NCBI GenBank assembly: GCA_035290885.1
Contig: DATDTL010000031.1
Coordinates: 1 to 16,104 of the forward strand
Direction of reading: 5' to 3'
DNA: 16,104 bases
Source of the DNA: JACQID01 sp035290885
GTDB lineage: Archaea > Aenigmatarchaeota > Aenigmatarchaeia > GW2011-AR5
This document shows positions 5,438 to 13,367 of the stretch, one piece after another. Numbering within the stretch: position 1 is the stretch's first letter; the number at the start of each line of letters is the position of its first letter. The notes beneath the pieces are model-generated. The model saw nothing but the letters and a program-made list of their open reading frames with translations. It ran no database searches and was not told the origin of the DNA. The position numbers and the translations under genes are program-made.

Positions 5438-5674
5438 ATGGAAGAAAAAGAAATCAACATTTTTGAGAGCCGCATTGTACCGAGGCACGAACTCCTAAAC
5501 GACGAAGAAAAGGCGCTTCTTCTTAACGAGCTTAACGCGGGGCCGGGCCAGCTTCCGAAGATGAACGCGGACGATCCGGTTTCCAAGAAGCTTGGCGCCA
5601 AGAAGGGCAACGTGGTGCGAATAACGAGGGTTTCTGAAGGGGAGACAGTGCTATATTATAGAGTGGTTGTGTAA
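5438..5674 (+). CDS. rpoH: RNA polymerase subunit H (Rpo5)
   Basis: 78 residues, the usual size of archaeal Rpo5, equal to the C-terminal assembly domain of eukaryotic Rpb5. It sits on the jaw near downstream DNA. Typical elements are seen: the basic VPRHELLNDEEKALLL helix, QLPKMNADDPVSKKLGAKKGNVVRITR, and a closing VLYYRVVV strand. The start at 5438 is set by GGGAGGGAG at 5425-5433; the frame is open further upstream only because it runs into tRNA-Lys. The gene begins 21 nt after tRNA-Lys and heads the polymerase gene cluster. Its last seven codons are part of a 37-bp tandem duplication that extends into the gap before rpoB. Confidence 0.97.
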   Translation: MEEKEINIFESRIVPRHELLNDEEKALLLNELNAGPGQLPKMNADDPVSKKLGAKKGNVVRITRVSEGETVLYYRVVV

Positions 5675-5729
5675 ATTATTGAAGTGGTTATGTTATAGAG
5701 TGGTTGTGTAAATTATTGAAGTGGTTATG
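5656..5729 (+). repeat. Perfect 37-bp tandem duplication across the rpoH stop codon
   Basis: Copies 5656-5692 and 5693-5729 are identical. Each holds two variants of the core AGTGGTT(G/A)TGT, so this core occurs four times, starting at 5662, 5683, 5699 and 5720. Copy 1 contains the end of rpoH including its TAA; copy 2 fills the gap before rpoB. Without the duplication the rpoH-rpoB gap would be about 32 nt instead of 69. Confidence 0.95.
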
Positions 5730-5743
5730 TAAAGGTGAATAAT

Positions 5744-8700
5744 ATGCAGGTAAACGACAGTGCAAGAATATACAGGGCGCTTGTATCCAGCTTCAAGGAT
5801 GAGGTTGGGTTTGACGGGCATCACATCAAATCTTTCAACGAGTTCACGGAAAAGCGCGTGCAGAAAATATTCGGCGATATAGGCGAGATACAGCTGGAAA
5901 CCCCGGACCTTGCGGAATTCAAGATACGCCTCGGCAAGGTCCGAATTCCCAAACCCAACATAAAGGAAGCCGACGGCGCGGTGAGAACCGTCACGCCCAA
6001 TGAGTGCAGGATACGGAACCTTACTTACGCGGCTCCCATATTCATAGAAATGATACCGGTAATCAACGGAGTGGAGCAGGAGCCTCAGGAAGTCAAGATA
6101 GGCGACCTGCCGGTCATGGTCAAGTCCGGCCTATGCACGACTTCGCAGATGAGCAGGGAAGACCTGATAACATCCGGGGAGGACCCGGACGACCCGGGCG
6201 GATATTTCATAATAAACGGCACTGAAAGGGCCATAGTGATGATGGAGGAGGTCCTTTCCAACAGGCCTGTAGTTGAAAAAAGAGGCGGCGCTGAAACCGC
6301 GAGGATAAATTCCGAATCCGCAGGATTCGTGCAGAGGCATCTCATTGAAAGGAAAGGAGGCATAGTCACGCTTTCCTTTGCCAACATGAAGAAGATTCCG
6401 GTCGTGGTACTGCTTCGCGCGCTCGGCATGGAAACTGACAAGGATATAATAGAATCCATCTCCACCGAACCGAGGGAAATGCAGGAAATATACTTCAATC
6501 TTTACGAAACGAATGTCAAAAGCGTGGAAGATGCAAAGGAGTACATAGGCAAGAAAATAAAGATACCCCAGAAGGAATACCGGGACAAGAGGATAAACGA
6601 CCTCATGGACAAGTACCTGCTGCCGCATCTTGGCCAAGCCAAGAAGGATAGGCTTGCGAAGGCATTGTACCTGACAAAGGTCGTCGGCAAAGTCATACGA
6701 CTGGGGCTGAACGACGTTGAGGATCAGGACATAGACCATTACGGAAACAAGAGGCTGCGCATGGTCGCGGATTTCTTCGAGATACTCTTCCGCTCCGTGC
6801 TGCTTGGCAAGTACGGGCTCGTGTCTAGGATAGTGTATTCTTACCAGAAGCTCGTGAAACGCGGCAAGATGCCTTCGATACAATCAATAGTCGAAAGCGA
6901 GTACTTGACTAAAAGAATAATATCCCACATGGCCACCGGCCAGTGGGTCGGCGGAAGAACAGGCGTTTGCCAGAGGCTAGAACGGACAAACTTTGTCAGG
7001 ACGGTTGCCCACCTAAGAAACGTCATTTCCCCGCTCAGCTCCTCGCAGGAGCACTTTGAGGCAAGGGCCCTTCATCCTACGCACTGGGGCAGGTTGTGCG
7101 CGGAAGAGACGCCTGAAGGCGTTAACATAGGCCTTAGAAAGTATCTTGCCATATTCGCGATCATAACGGACACTGCCACGCAGAAAGACCGGGCAACGAT
7201 AGAATCTATGCTGAAAAAGGAAAGCGGCGGCAACACAGTGTTCATGGACGGCTATATAGCCGGCGGCACGGACAACCCTGAAAGAGTCGTGGAAGCAATA
7301 AGGCAGAAGAGAAGGAACGCGGACATCAGCCCGTCTGTGAACGTTTCATGGGTTCCGGACTTCGCTGAAGTCCATGTCAACACTGACGCGGGCCGCGTGC
7401 AGAGGCCCCTGATAATAACAACTAACGGAAAATCCAACCTCACCAAGGAAATTGCAGAAAAAGTCATCAGCAAGGAAATGGGATGGAACGACCTTGTGCG
7501 GGAAGGCATCATAGAATACCTTGACGCAGAGGAAGAAAACAACGCGCTCGTTGCAATAGATGAAAGCGCTATTTCCAAGGAAACGACGCATCTTGAGATA
7601 AACCCGGGCGTGATGCTCGGGCTTTCAGCATCCTTGGTTCCTTTCCCTGCGCACAACAGAGGCGACAGGGTAAACTTCGGAGCCAAGATGTCCGGCCAGT
7701 CGCTGGGACTGTATGCCGCCAATTTCCTCATCAGGGCGGACACCAAGGCCGACATGCTGCTTTATCCGCAGATGCCGCTTGTGAGCACGATAGTCGGCGA
7801 CGAGGTAGGCCTGAAAGTGCACCCGCAGGGGCACAACGTCGTGATAGCAATAATGAGCTTCCACGGCTACAACATGGAGGACGGGATAGTTCTGAACCGC
7901 GCATCCGTGGAAAGAGGATTCGGCCACAGCTACTTCCTGCGCAATTATTCAACCGAGGAAATGAGATACTGGGGCATAGAGAGGGACGAGATAAGGATCC
8001 CGGACAAATCCATTTCCGGCTACCGGACCGAAGAGGCTTACGCGAACCTTTCGCAGGACGGCATAGTCAACAGGGAAACAGACGTCAAGGAAGGCGACGT
8101 GATAGTAGGCAAGATTTCGCCGCTTAGGTTCTTTGGCCCCATGGAAAGCTTCATGGTGGAAGCTGAGAACAGGCGAGAAACTTCAGAAACCATACGCTAC
8201 GGCGAAGAAGGCGTGGTGGACAACGTGATACTAACCGAAACCGCAAGCGGAAACAAACTTGTCAAGATAAGCGTCAGGAGCGAAAGGCTGCCGGAACTCG
8301 GCGACAAGTTCGCTTCCCGCCATGGGCAGAAGGGCGTCATAGCGCTCATACTGCCGCAGGAGGACATGCCGTTCACGGCAAGCGGGGTGACGCCGGACAT
8401 CATACTCAATCCGCACGCCATACCGAGCAGAATGACACTCGGCCAGTTGCTTGAGATAGTGGCGGCCAAGGTTTCTGCAGTAAGCGGCAACAAGGTGGAT
8501 GCTTCAGCGTTCAACGGAATCACCGAAGCTGACCTCAGAAAGAATCTTGAAGAGCTTGGCTTTAGGAATGACGGCAAGGAAGTCATGTATGACGGAGTGA
8601 CAGGCAAGCGCTTTGAAACGCAGATACTCGTCGGGCCGTGCTACTACCAGAAGCTGCATCACATGGTGGCAAACAAGGTGCAGTCAAGGGCAAGAGGGCC

Positions 8701-9022
8701 GGTCACGCTTCTGACAAAACAGCCTACCGCAGGAAGGGTGAAACAAGGAGGCCTGAGGCTTGGAGAGATGGAGAAGGACTGCCTGCTGGCTCACGGAGCG
8801 TCGCTATTGCTCAAGGAAAGGTTTAGCAGCGACAAGTACACGGTTCCTGTGTGCAGCAAGTGCGGCATGTTCGCCGTGGAAGACAAGGTAAAGGGCAAGA
8901 AATACTGCCCGGTTTGCAGCAAGTCAAAAATAGACGAAGTGGAAATGAGCTACGCGTTCAAGCTCATGCTTGACGAACTTAAGTGCTTGGGAATATATCC
9001 CAAGGTAAACGTGGGTGATTAG
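5744..9022 (+). CDS. rpoB: RNA polymerase subunit B (Rpo2), unsplit
   Basis: 1092 residues, equal to Rpb2/beta and not divided into B' and B'' as in methanogens and halophiles. It forms one side of the active cleft. Motifs: GDKFASRHGQKG (853-864) with the two catalytic-cleft lysines, NPHAIPSRMTLGQLLE with the triphosphate-contacting Arg, GYNMEDGIVLNRASVERG, and a C-terminal zinc ribbon with C1037, C1040, C1055 and C1058. The block usually read as HNQSPRNTYQ-x-x-MGKQ is here HNRGDRVNFGAKMSGQ (637-652): R642 and the final Gln are kept but the Lys before the Gln is Gly651. The start at 5744 has AGGTGA five bases upstream; a GTG at 5735 is an alternative. The stop is TAG, 2 nt before the rpoA1 ATG, so translation of the two is probably coupled. 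Confidence 0.98.
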   Translation: MQVNDSARIYRALVSSFKDEVGFDGHHIKSFNEFTEKRVQKIFGDIGEIQLETPDLAEFKIRLGKVRIPKPNIKEADGAVRTVTPNECRIRNLTYAAPIFIEMIPVINGVEQEPQEVKIGDLPVMVKSGLCTTSQMSREDLITSGEDPDDPGGYFIINGTERAIVMMEEVLSNRPVVEKRGGAETARINSESAGFVQRHLIERKGGIVTLSFANMKKIPVVVLLRALGMETDKDIIESISTEPREMQEIYFNLYETNVKSVEDAKEYIGKKIKIPQKEYRDKRINDLMDKYLLPHLGQAKKDRLAKALYLTKVVGKVIRLGLNDVEDQDIDHYGNKRLRMVADFFEILFRSVLLGKYGLVSRIVYSYQKLVKRGKMPSIQSIVESEYLTKRIISHMATGQWVGGRTGVCQRLERTNFVRTVAHLRNVISPLSSSQEHFEARALHPTHWGRLCAEETPEGVNIGLRKYLAIFAIITDTATQKDRATIESMLKKESGGNTVFMDGYIAGGTDNPERVVEAIRQKRRNADISPSVNVSWVPDFAEVHVNTDAGRVQRPLIITTNGKSNLTKEIAEKVISKEMGWNDLVREGIIEYLDAEEENNALVAIDESAISKETTHLEINPGVMLGLSASLVPFPAHNRGDRVNFGAKMSGQSLGLYAANFLIRADTKADMLLYPQMPLVSTIVGDEVGLKVHPQGHNVVIAIMSFHGYNMEDGIVLNRASVERGFGHSYFLRNYSTEEMRYWGIERDEIRIPDKSISGYRTEEAYANLSQDGIVNRETDVKEGDVIVGKISPLRFFGPMESFMVEAENRRETSETIRYGEEGVVDNVILTETASGNKLVKISVRSERLPELGDKFASRHGQKGVIALILPQEDMPFTASGVTPDIILNPHAIPSRMTLGQLLEIVAAKVSAVSGNKVDASAFNGITEADLRKNLEELGFRNDGKEVMYDGVTGKRFETQILVGPCYYQKLHHMVANKVQSRARGPVTLLTKQPTAGRVKQGGLRLGEMEKDCLLAHGASLLLKERFSSDKYTVPVCSKCGMFAVEDKVKGKKYCPVCSKSKIDEVEMSYAFKLMLDELKCLGIYPKVNVGD

Positions 9023-9024
9023 TT

Positions 9025-11484
9025 ATGAAGGTCAAAAGCATAGAATTCGGGTTCCTGTCGCCAAAGATGGTAAAGGACATGAGCGCCATAAAGATAGAGC
9101 AGCCCGAGCTTTACGACCCTGATGGATACCCCATAGACGGCGGTCTTGCGGACTTGCATCTTGGCGTGGTGGACCCAGGCCTCAGATGCAGGACCTGCGG
9201 CGGCACGATAGGGCAGTGCCTTGGCCACTTCGGATACCTTGAACTGACAAAACCCATAGTGCATCCGCTTTACGGAAAGAAAATTTTCATGCTTCTGAGG
9301 GCGATATGCAAGAAGTGTTCCGCTGCCCTTATCCCGAGGGACGAGGCGGAAAAGATAAAGGGCAACAGGCTCACGCACATATACAAGAAGAAGATAAAGA
9401 CGTGCCCAAGCTGCGGCGAGAAGCAAAAGGATATGGTCTACTTCAAGCCGACTTCCTACAGGGAAGGCAACACCGACCTCACATCCGAAGAAGTCAGGCA
9501 GAGGCTTGAAAAAATAACCGACGAGGACCTTGCGTTCCTGAAAATAAAGAGCAGGCCGGAATGGCTTATACTCACGATATTGCCGGTGCCTCCGGTCACG
9601 GTAAGGCCGTCCATAACGCTGGAAACCGGAGAAAGAAGCGAGGACGACCTGACGCACAAGCTCGTGGACATCGTAAGGATAAACGAAAGGCTCAGAAAGA
9701 ACCTTGAGCTTGGCGCGCCGGACTTCATAATAGCGGACATATGGGAACTGCTACAGTATCACGTTTCCACTCTCATGAGCAACGAGATTTCAACGCTTCC
9801 GCCTGCTAGGCACAGGTCGGGCAGGGCGCTGAAGACGCTCGTCCAAAGGCTGGGAAAGAAGGAAGGGCGCTTCCGAAGCAACCTGAGCGGAAAGCGTGTC
9901 AACTTCTCCGCGCGTACGGTCATATCGCCCGATCCGTGCATATCCATAAGCGAAGTGGGCATACCCCTTGAGATAGCGAAGGAACTGACGATACCCGCGA
10001 GAGTCACAAGCTATAATCTGGAACAGATGAGAATCACTGTGAAGAACATGTCCATCCATCCGGGCGCCAACTATGTAATAAGGCCGGACGGCGTAAGGAA
10101 GAAGATAACCGAGGAAAACAAGGAAGATGTTTCCAACGAGATTGCGCCGGGCTACATAGTGGAACGGCACCTTGACAACGGCGACATAGTCATAGTGAAC
10201 AGGCAGCCATCGCTGCACAGGATGAGCATGATGGCGCACAAGGCAAGGATAATGCCTTACAGGACGATAAGGCTCTCGCTCGCGGTCACGATACCTTACA
10301 ATGCCGACTTTGACGGGGACGAGATGAATATACATGTGCCGCAGACCGAGGAAGCACGGGTCGAGGCGGAGATGCTCATGGCAGTGGAGCACCATATCAG
10401 GTCGCCAAGATACGGAAAGCCCGTTATCGCGTGCAAGCACGACCACATCACCGGCTCTTTCCTTCTGACGCAGGACGACACGAAGCTTACCAGAAGACAG
10501 GCAGTGGAGCTTTTGACTGCTGTCGGAATTGAAGACTTTGAGATAAAGGACGAATACACCGGCAAGGAAATATTCAGCCACATACTGCCAAAGGACTTCA
10601 ACATCTCTTATGCTTCCGCGTCCGGGGACGAAGTTGAGATAAAGAACGGCTCCCTGAAGAAGGGCGTCATAGATGACAGCGCCCTTGGCGAAAAGAAGGG
10701 CAAGCTGATAGACGCAATAGAGAAGAAATACTCGCATGCGGCCGCAAGGGATTTCATTGATAAAGTTTCGCGGCTTGCGCTGGAAGTGATTTCCAGAAGG
10801 GGCTTTAGCATATCCTCAGGCGACGAGGACATAACAGAAAAAAGCAAGAAGAAGCTGAAGGACGTCACGGACGAATACGACAGCGCTGTGAGCGACCTTG
10901 TGAAAGAATACTACAAGGGCAAGGAGGACAAGGCCACCGGCATGAGCCCCAAAATGCTTCTTGAAAGCAGGATTCTGCAGCTTGGAGGAGAGGCATCCAA
11001 TCAGGCCAGCGACATAATAAAGAAGGATCTCCCTGTGAACTCCTCGGTCATAATGGCCGTGAGCGGCGCAAGAGGAAGCTACGTGAACCTCACGCAGATG
11101 TGCGCTTTTGTCGGCCAAGAAGCGCTTGAAGGCGAAAGGATACACCGCGGCTTTATTGGAAGGACTCTTTCGCACTTCGCTGTAGGCGATTTGGGCCTCA
11201 AGGCCCGCGGCTTCGTGTCCCACGGCTACAAGGACAGCCTTGACCCGTTTGAATTCTTCTTTGACGCAATGAACTCGAGGGAAAACCTCATGGACAAGTC
11301 GCTGCACACGCGACATTCCGGATATATGGAAAGAAGGCTCGTGAACGCTATGCAGGATTTGCGCGTTGAATACGACGGCACTGTCAGAAACAGCAGGGGC
11401 CACATAATACAGTTCTTTGTGGGTGGAGACGGCGTGGATCCGGCAAAGTCGGACGCCGGAAAGATAGACTTTGACAAATGGTGA
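9025..11484 (+). CDS. rpoA1: RNA polymerase subunit A' (Rpo1N)
   Basis: 819 residues, the N-terminal two thirds of the largest subunit. In order: clamp zinc site C55, C58, C65, H68; second zinc site C95, C98, C127, C130; switch and lid region ending in RSGRALKTLVQRLGKKEGRFRSNLSGKRVNFSARTVISPDP; NRQPSLHRMSMMAHKAR; the catalytic loop NADFDGDEMN (426-435) whose three Asp bind Mg; an insertion-rich funnel region (about 520-640); SGARGSYVNLTQM; and the bridge helix (about 747-772). The bridge helix departs from the usual [23 protein letters not shown] pattern: it reads NSRENLMDKSLHTRHSGYMERRL (750-772). It ends with VEYDGTVRNSRG and overlaps the rpoA2 start region, as is normal for the split archaeal subunit. 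Confidence 0.98.
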   Translation: MKVKSIEFGFLSPKMVKDMSAIKIEQPELYDPDGYPIDGGLADLHLGVVDPGLRCRTCGGTIGQCLGHFGYLELTKPIVHPLYGKKIFMLLRAICKKCSAALIPRDEAEKIKGNRLTHIYKKKIKTCPSCGEKQKDMVYFKPTSYREGNTDLTSEEVRQRLEKITDEDLAFLKIKSRPEWLILTILPVPPVTVRPSITLETGERSEDDLTHKLVDIVRINERLRKNLELGAPDFIIADIWELLQYHVSTLMSNEISTLPPARHRSGRALKTLVQRLGKKEGRFRSNLSGKRVNFSARTVISPDPCISISEVGIPLEIAKELTIPARVTSYNLEQMRITVKNMSIHPGANYVIRPDGVRKKITEENKEDVSNEIAPGYIVERHLDNGDIVIVNRQPSLHRMSMMAHKARIMPYRTIRLSLAVTIPYNADFDGDEMNIHVPQTEEARVEAEMLMAVEHHIRSPRYGKPVIACKHDHITGSFLLTQDDTKLTRRQAVELLTAVGIEDFEIKDEYTGKEIFSHILPKDFNISYASASGDEVEIKNGSLKKGVIDDSALGEKKGKLIDAIEKKYSHAAARDFIDKVSRLALEVISRRGFSISSGDEDITEKSKKKLKDVTDEYDSAVSDLVKEYYKGKEDKATGMSPKMLLESRILQLGGEASNQASDIIKKDLPVNSSVIMAVSGARGSYVNLTQMCAFVGQEALEGERIHRGFIGRTLSHFAVGDLGLKARGFVSHGYKDSLDPFEFFFDAMNSRENLMDKSLHTRHSGYMERRLVNAMQDLRVEYDGTVRNSRGHIIQFFVGGDGVDPAKSDAGKIDFDKW

Positions 11485-11489
11485 TATGC

Positions 11490-12617
11490 ATGATAACACA
11501 GAACGTTATGAAAAAATTCGAGGAATACTGCTCCAAGAGCGGCATTGACGGAAAAGAAAAAGCCCGCAAGCTCAAGAAGCTTGAAGAAGTGATGAATAGG
11601 TACCTTTACGAGCCTGGCGAAGCCATAGGCATAATAGCCGCACAGAGCCTGTCTGAACCCGCCACGCAAATGACGATGCGTTCGTATACCCTTGCATCGC
11701 AAAGCGACAGGCTGAGCAAGGTCACGCAGGGGCTGCCAAGGCTCATAGAAATATTTGACGCGCGCAAGACGTTTGAGAAGAACATGACAATATTCATGAA
11801 GTCATCCCACAACACCAAGGAAAAAGCGAAGGAAGTGGCTGCGAAAATAAAGGAGATGACAATTGCTGATGCGATAAAGTCGGACTCCATGGACCTGATA
11901 GACATGAAGATAGAGCTGGAACTTGAAAGCGCCGTGCATAGGGACGATATCAAGAAGGTCATAGAAAAATACATGAAGGGATGCGAGGTAACGTCCCGAG
12001 ACAACAAGGTCTACGTCAAGCCCAAGGAAGAGGATCAGAAGGATTTGAGGAAAATAAGGAACAAGATACTTTCCTTCCATGTCGCAGGCATAAAGGGCAT
12101 AAGCAACGTTCTTGTGGTCAAGGAAGGCGAGGACTGGATAGTGCAGACCGTGGGCAGCAATCTCGAAAAGGTCTTCAAGATGGAAGAAGTGGACGTTTCG
12201 CGCACGGTCACCAACGACCTTTATCAGGTCTACGAAGTTTTAGGGGTCGAGGCAGCCCGCAACATGATTTTCATGGAAACAAAGGACACTCTTGAAGAGC
12301 AGGGCCTTGACGTGGACGACAGGTATCTTCACCTGCTTGCCGACACCATGACGTTTGACGGCACGATAAAGTCAATCGGAAGATACGGCGTTTCGGGCAA
12401 GAAATATTCCGTGCTTGCAAGAGCCAACTTTGAGGAAACGAAGAAGCACCTCGTGAACGCGTCGTTCTACGGCCAGTCCGACGAGATGATGGGCATAATA
12501 GAGAATGTCATGGTGGGACAAGTGGCGCCGGTGGGAACTGGCATGGTCAACCTTTCCATAGACATGCAAAAGATGAGGGAATCCATCAAAAAAGGCAAGG
12601 ATGCGGAGAAACAATAG
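11490..12617 (+). CDS. rpoA2: RNA polymerase subunit A'' (Rpo1C) with atypical trigger loop
   Basis: 375 residues, the C-terminal third of the largest subunit, bearing the trigger loop, jaw and clamp base. PGEAIGIIAAQSLSEPATQ (42-60) leads into the trigger loop, which reads MTMRSYTLASQSDRLSKVTQ (61-80) and then GLPRLIEIFDARK (81-93). The usual form is MTLRTFHYAGVAEINVTL; so the catalytic His is Thr67 (codon 11688-11690), the AGV hinge is ASQ, and two residues are inserted. Downstream regions look normal, including GVEAARNMIFMET, YLHLLADTMTFDG and the final ARANFEETKKHLVNAS block. The start at 11490 has GGTGAT ahead of it; an in-frame ATG at 11478 overlapping the rpoA1 end is possible. The stop is TAG. 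Confidence 0.97.
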   Translation: MITQNVMKKFEEYCSKSGIDGKEKARKLKKLEEVMNRYLYEPGEAIGIIAAQSLSEPATQMTMRSYTLASQSDRLSKVTQGLPRLIEIFDARKTFEKNMTIFMKSSHNTKEKAKEVAAKIKEMTIADAIKSDSMDLIDMKIELELESAVHRDDIKKVIEKYMKGCEVTSRDNKVYVKPKEEDQKDLRKIRNKILSFHVAGIKGISNVLVVKEGEDWIVQTVGSNLEKVFKMEEVDVSRTVTNDLYQVYEVLGVEAARNMIFMETKDTLEEQGLDVDDRYLHLLADTMTFDGTIKSIGRYGVSGKKYSVLARANFEETKKHLVNASFYGQSDEMMGIIENVMVGQVAPVGTGMVNLSIDMQKMRESIKKGKDAEKQ

Positions 12618-12661
12618 CAAAGAAAACTCAGCTTTTTATCCTTTGGATGAATGATTAAACT

Positions 12662-12892
12662 ATGGAAACAATTTCAAAGCTGCCGGAGAAGAAGGCAGTG
12701 ATCGGCACGAAAGAAATAGTGAAAGGCATAGCCGCCGGAAAGATAAAGGAAGTCATAGTTGCCAGCAACTGTCCTGAAGAGCTTGTCAAGAAGCTTGGCA
12801 AGGCGCAAGTGCGCATATTTGAAGGTACTGAAAGGGAGCTTGCAACCAAGCTCGGAAAGCCGTTCTTGGTTGCCATGGCAGGATTTGAGTAA
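12662..12892 (+). CDS. rpl30e: Short L30e-like (L7Ae/L30e superfamily) protein
   Basis: 76 residues. VIGTKEIVKGIAAGKIKEVIVASN and VRIFEGTERELATKLGKPFLVAM match the L7Ae/L30e/S12e RNA-binding fold, and the position between rpoA2 and nusA is the usual place of archaeal L30e. It is about 25 residues shorter than typical archaeal L30e, lacking most of the N-terminal helix extension and the C-terminal strand. It probably binds kink-turn-like RNA in the large ribosomal subunit. The start is the first ATG of the frame, 44 nt after rpoA2. A TATA-like CTTTTTATCC at about 12632-12641 could provide an internal promoter for this gene and nusA. Confidence 0.88.
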   Translation: METISKLPEKKAVIGTKEIVKGIAAGKIKEVIVASNCPEELVKKLGKAQVRIFEGTERELATKLGKPFLVAMAGFE

Positions 12893-12908
12893 TTTAGCCC
12901 TGATTGAT

Positions 12909-13328
12909 ATGAAAGTTATTTTAGACGAGCAGACCATACAGTCAATCAGTTTCTTCCAGAAATTGACAGGCGCATCCGTGATAGATTCCCTGACAGACGA
13001 GGATGCGCTCTATTTTGTCGTTGACAAGGGCCAGTACGGAATGGCCGTCGGAAAGAGCGGCGAAAAAATCAAGAAGGCGGAAGGCCTATTCAACAAGAGG
13101 ATCAGAATATTTGAGTATGCCGACACGGTTGAAGATTTTCTTAAAGGTGCGATTCCGGAATCGCGCAAGATAACCGTGAAGGATGACGCCATAGAAATAA
13201 GCGTGAACGGCCACGACCGCCCGAAAGTCATCGGGCGCAACGGCGGAAAAATCAAGATACTTAATAATTTAATCGAGCGCCTTTACAGCAAGAAGAACAT
13301 CAAGCTCGTCACTCCGATGAGGATGTAA
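12909..13328 (+). CDS. nusA: Archaeal NusA-like KH protein
   Basis: 139 residues, the usual size of archaeal NusA, which consists of two KH domains and lacks the N-terminal and S1 domains of bacterial NusA. Both KH loops are seen: AVGKSGEKIKKAEG in the first (about residues 42-55) and VIGRNGGKIKILNN in the second (about 105-118), and the C-terminus ends in a basic KKNIKLVTPMRM strand. It binds RNA and is thought to act in transcription elongation, termination or antitermination. The ATG at 12909 is chosen for the standard MKVILDEQTI start; the frame is open further upstream but that part overlaps the L30e gene. It is the last gene of the polymerase operon here. In many archaea rps12 follows directly, but here a regulator/transporter module intervenes. 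Confidence 0.95.
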   Translation: MKVILDEQTIQSISFFQKLTGASVIDSLTDEDALYFVVDKGQYGMAVGKSGEKIKKAEGLFNKRIRIFEYADTVEDFLKGAIPESRKITVKDDAIEISVNGHDRPKVIGRNGGKIKILNNLIERLYSKKNIKLVTPMRM

Positions 13329-13367
13329 AATTATATAGCAAATATTATAAACATTTATAGGATTACA

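Noticed and set aside
5656..5729. CRISPR-like repeat array
   Set aside because: Only two directly abutting copies with no spacers; it is a tandem duplication.
9790..11702. Long minus-strand open frames opposite rpoA1/rpoA2 (up to 315 codons)
   Set aside because: Shadows of strongly conserved polymerase genes; no motifs or expression signals.
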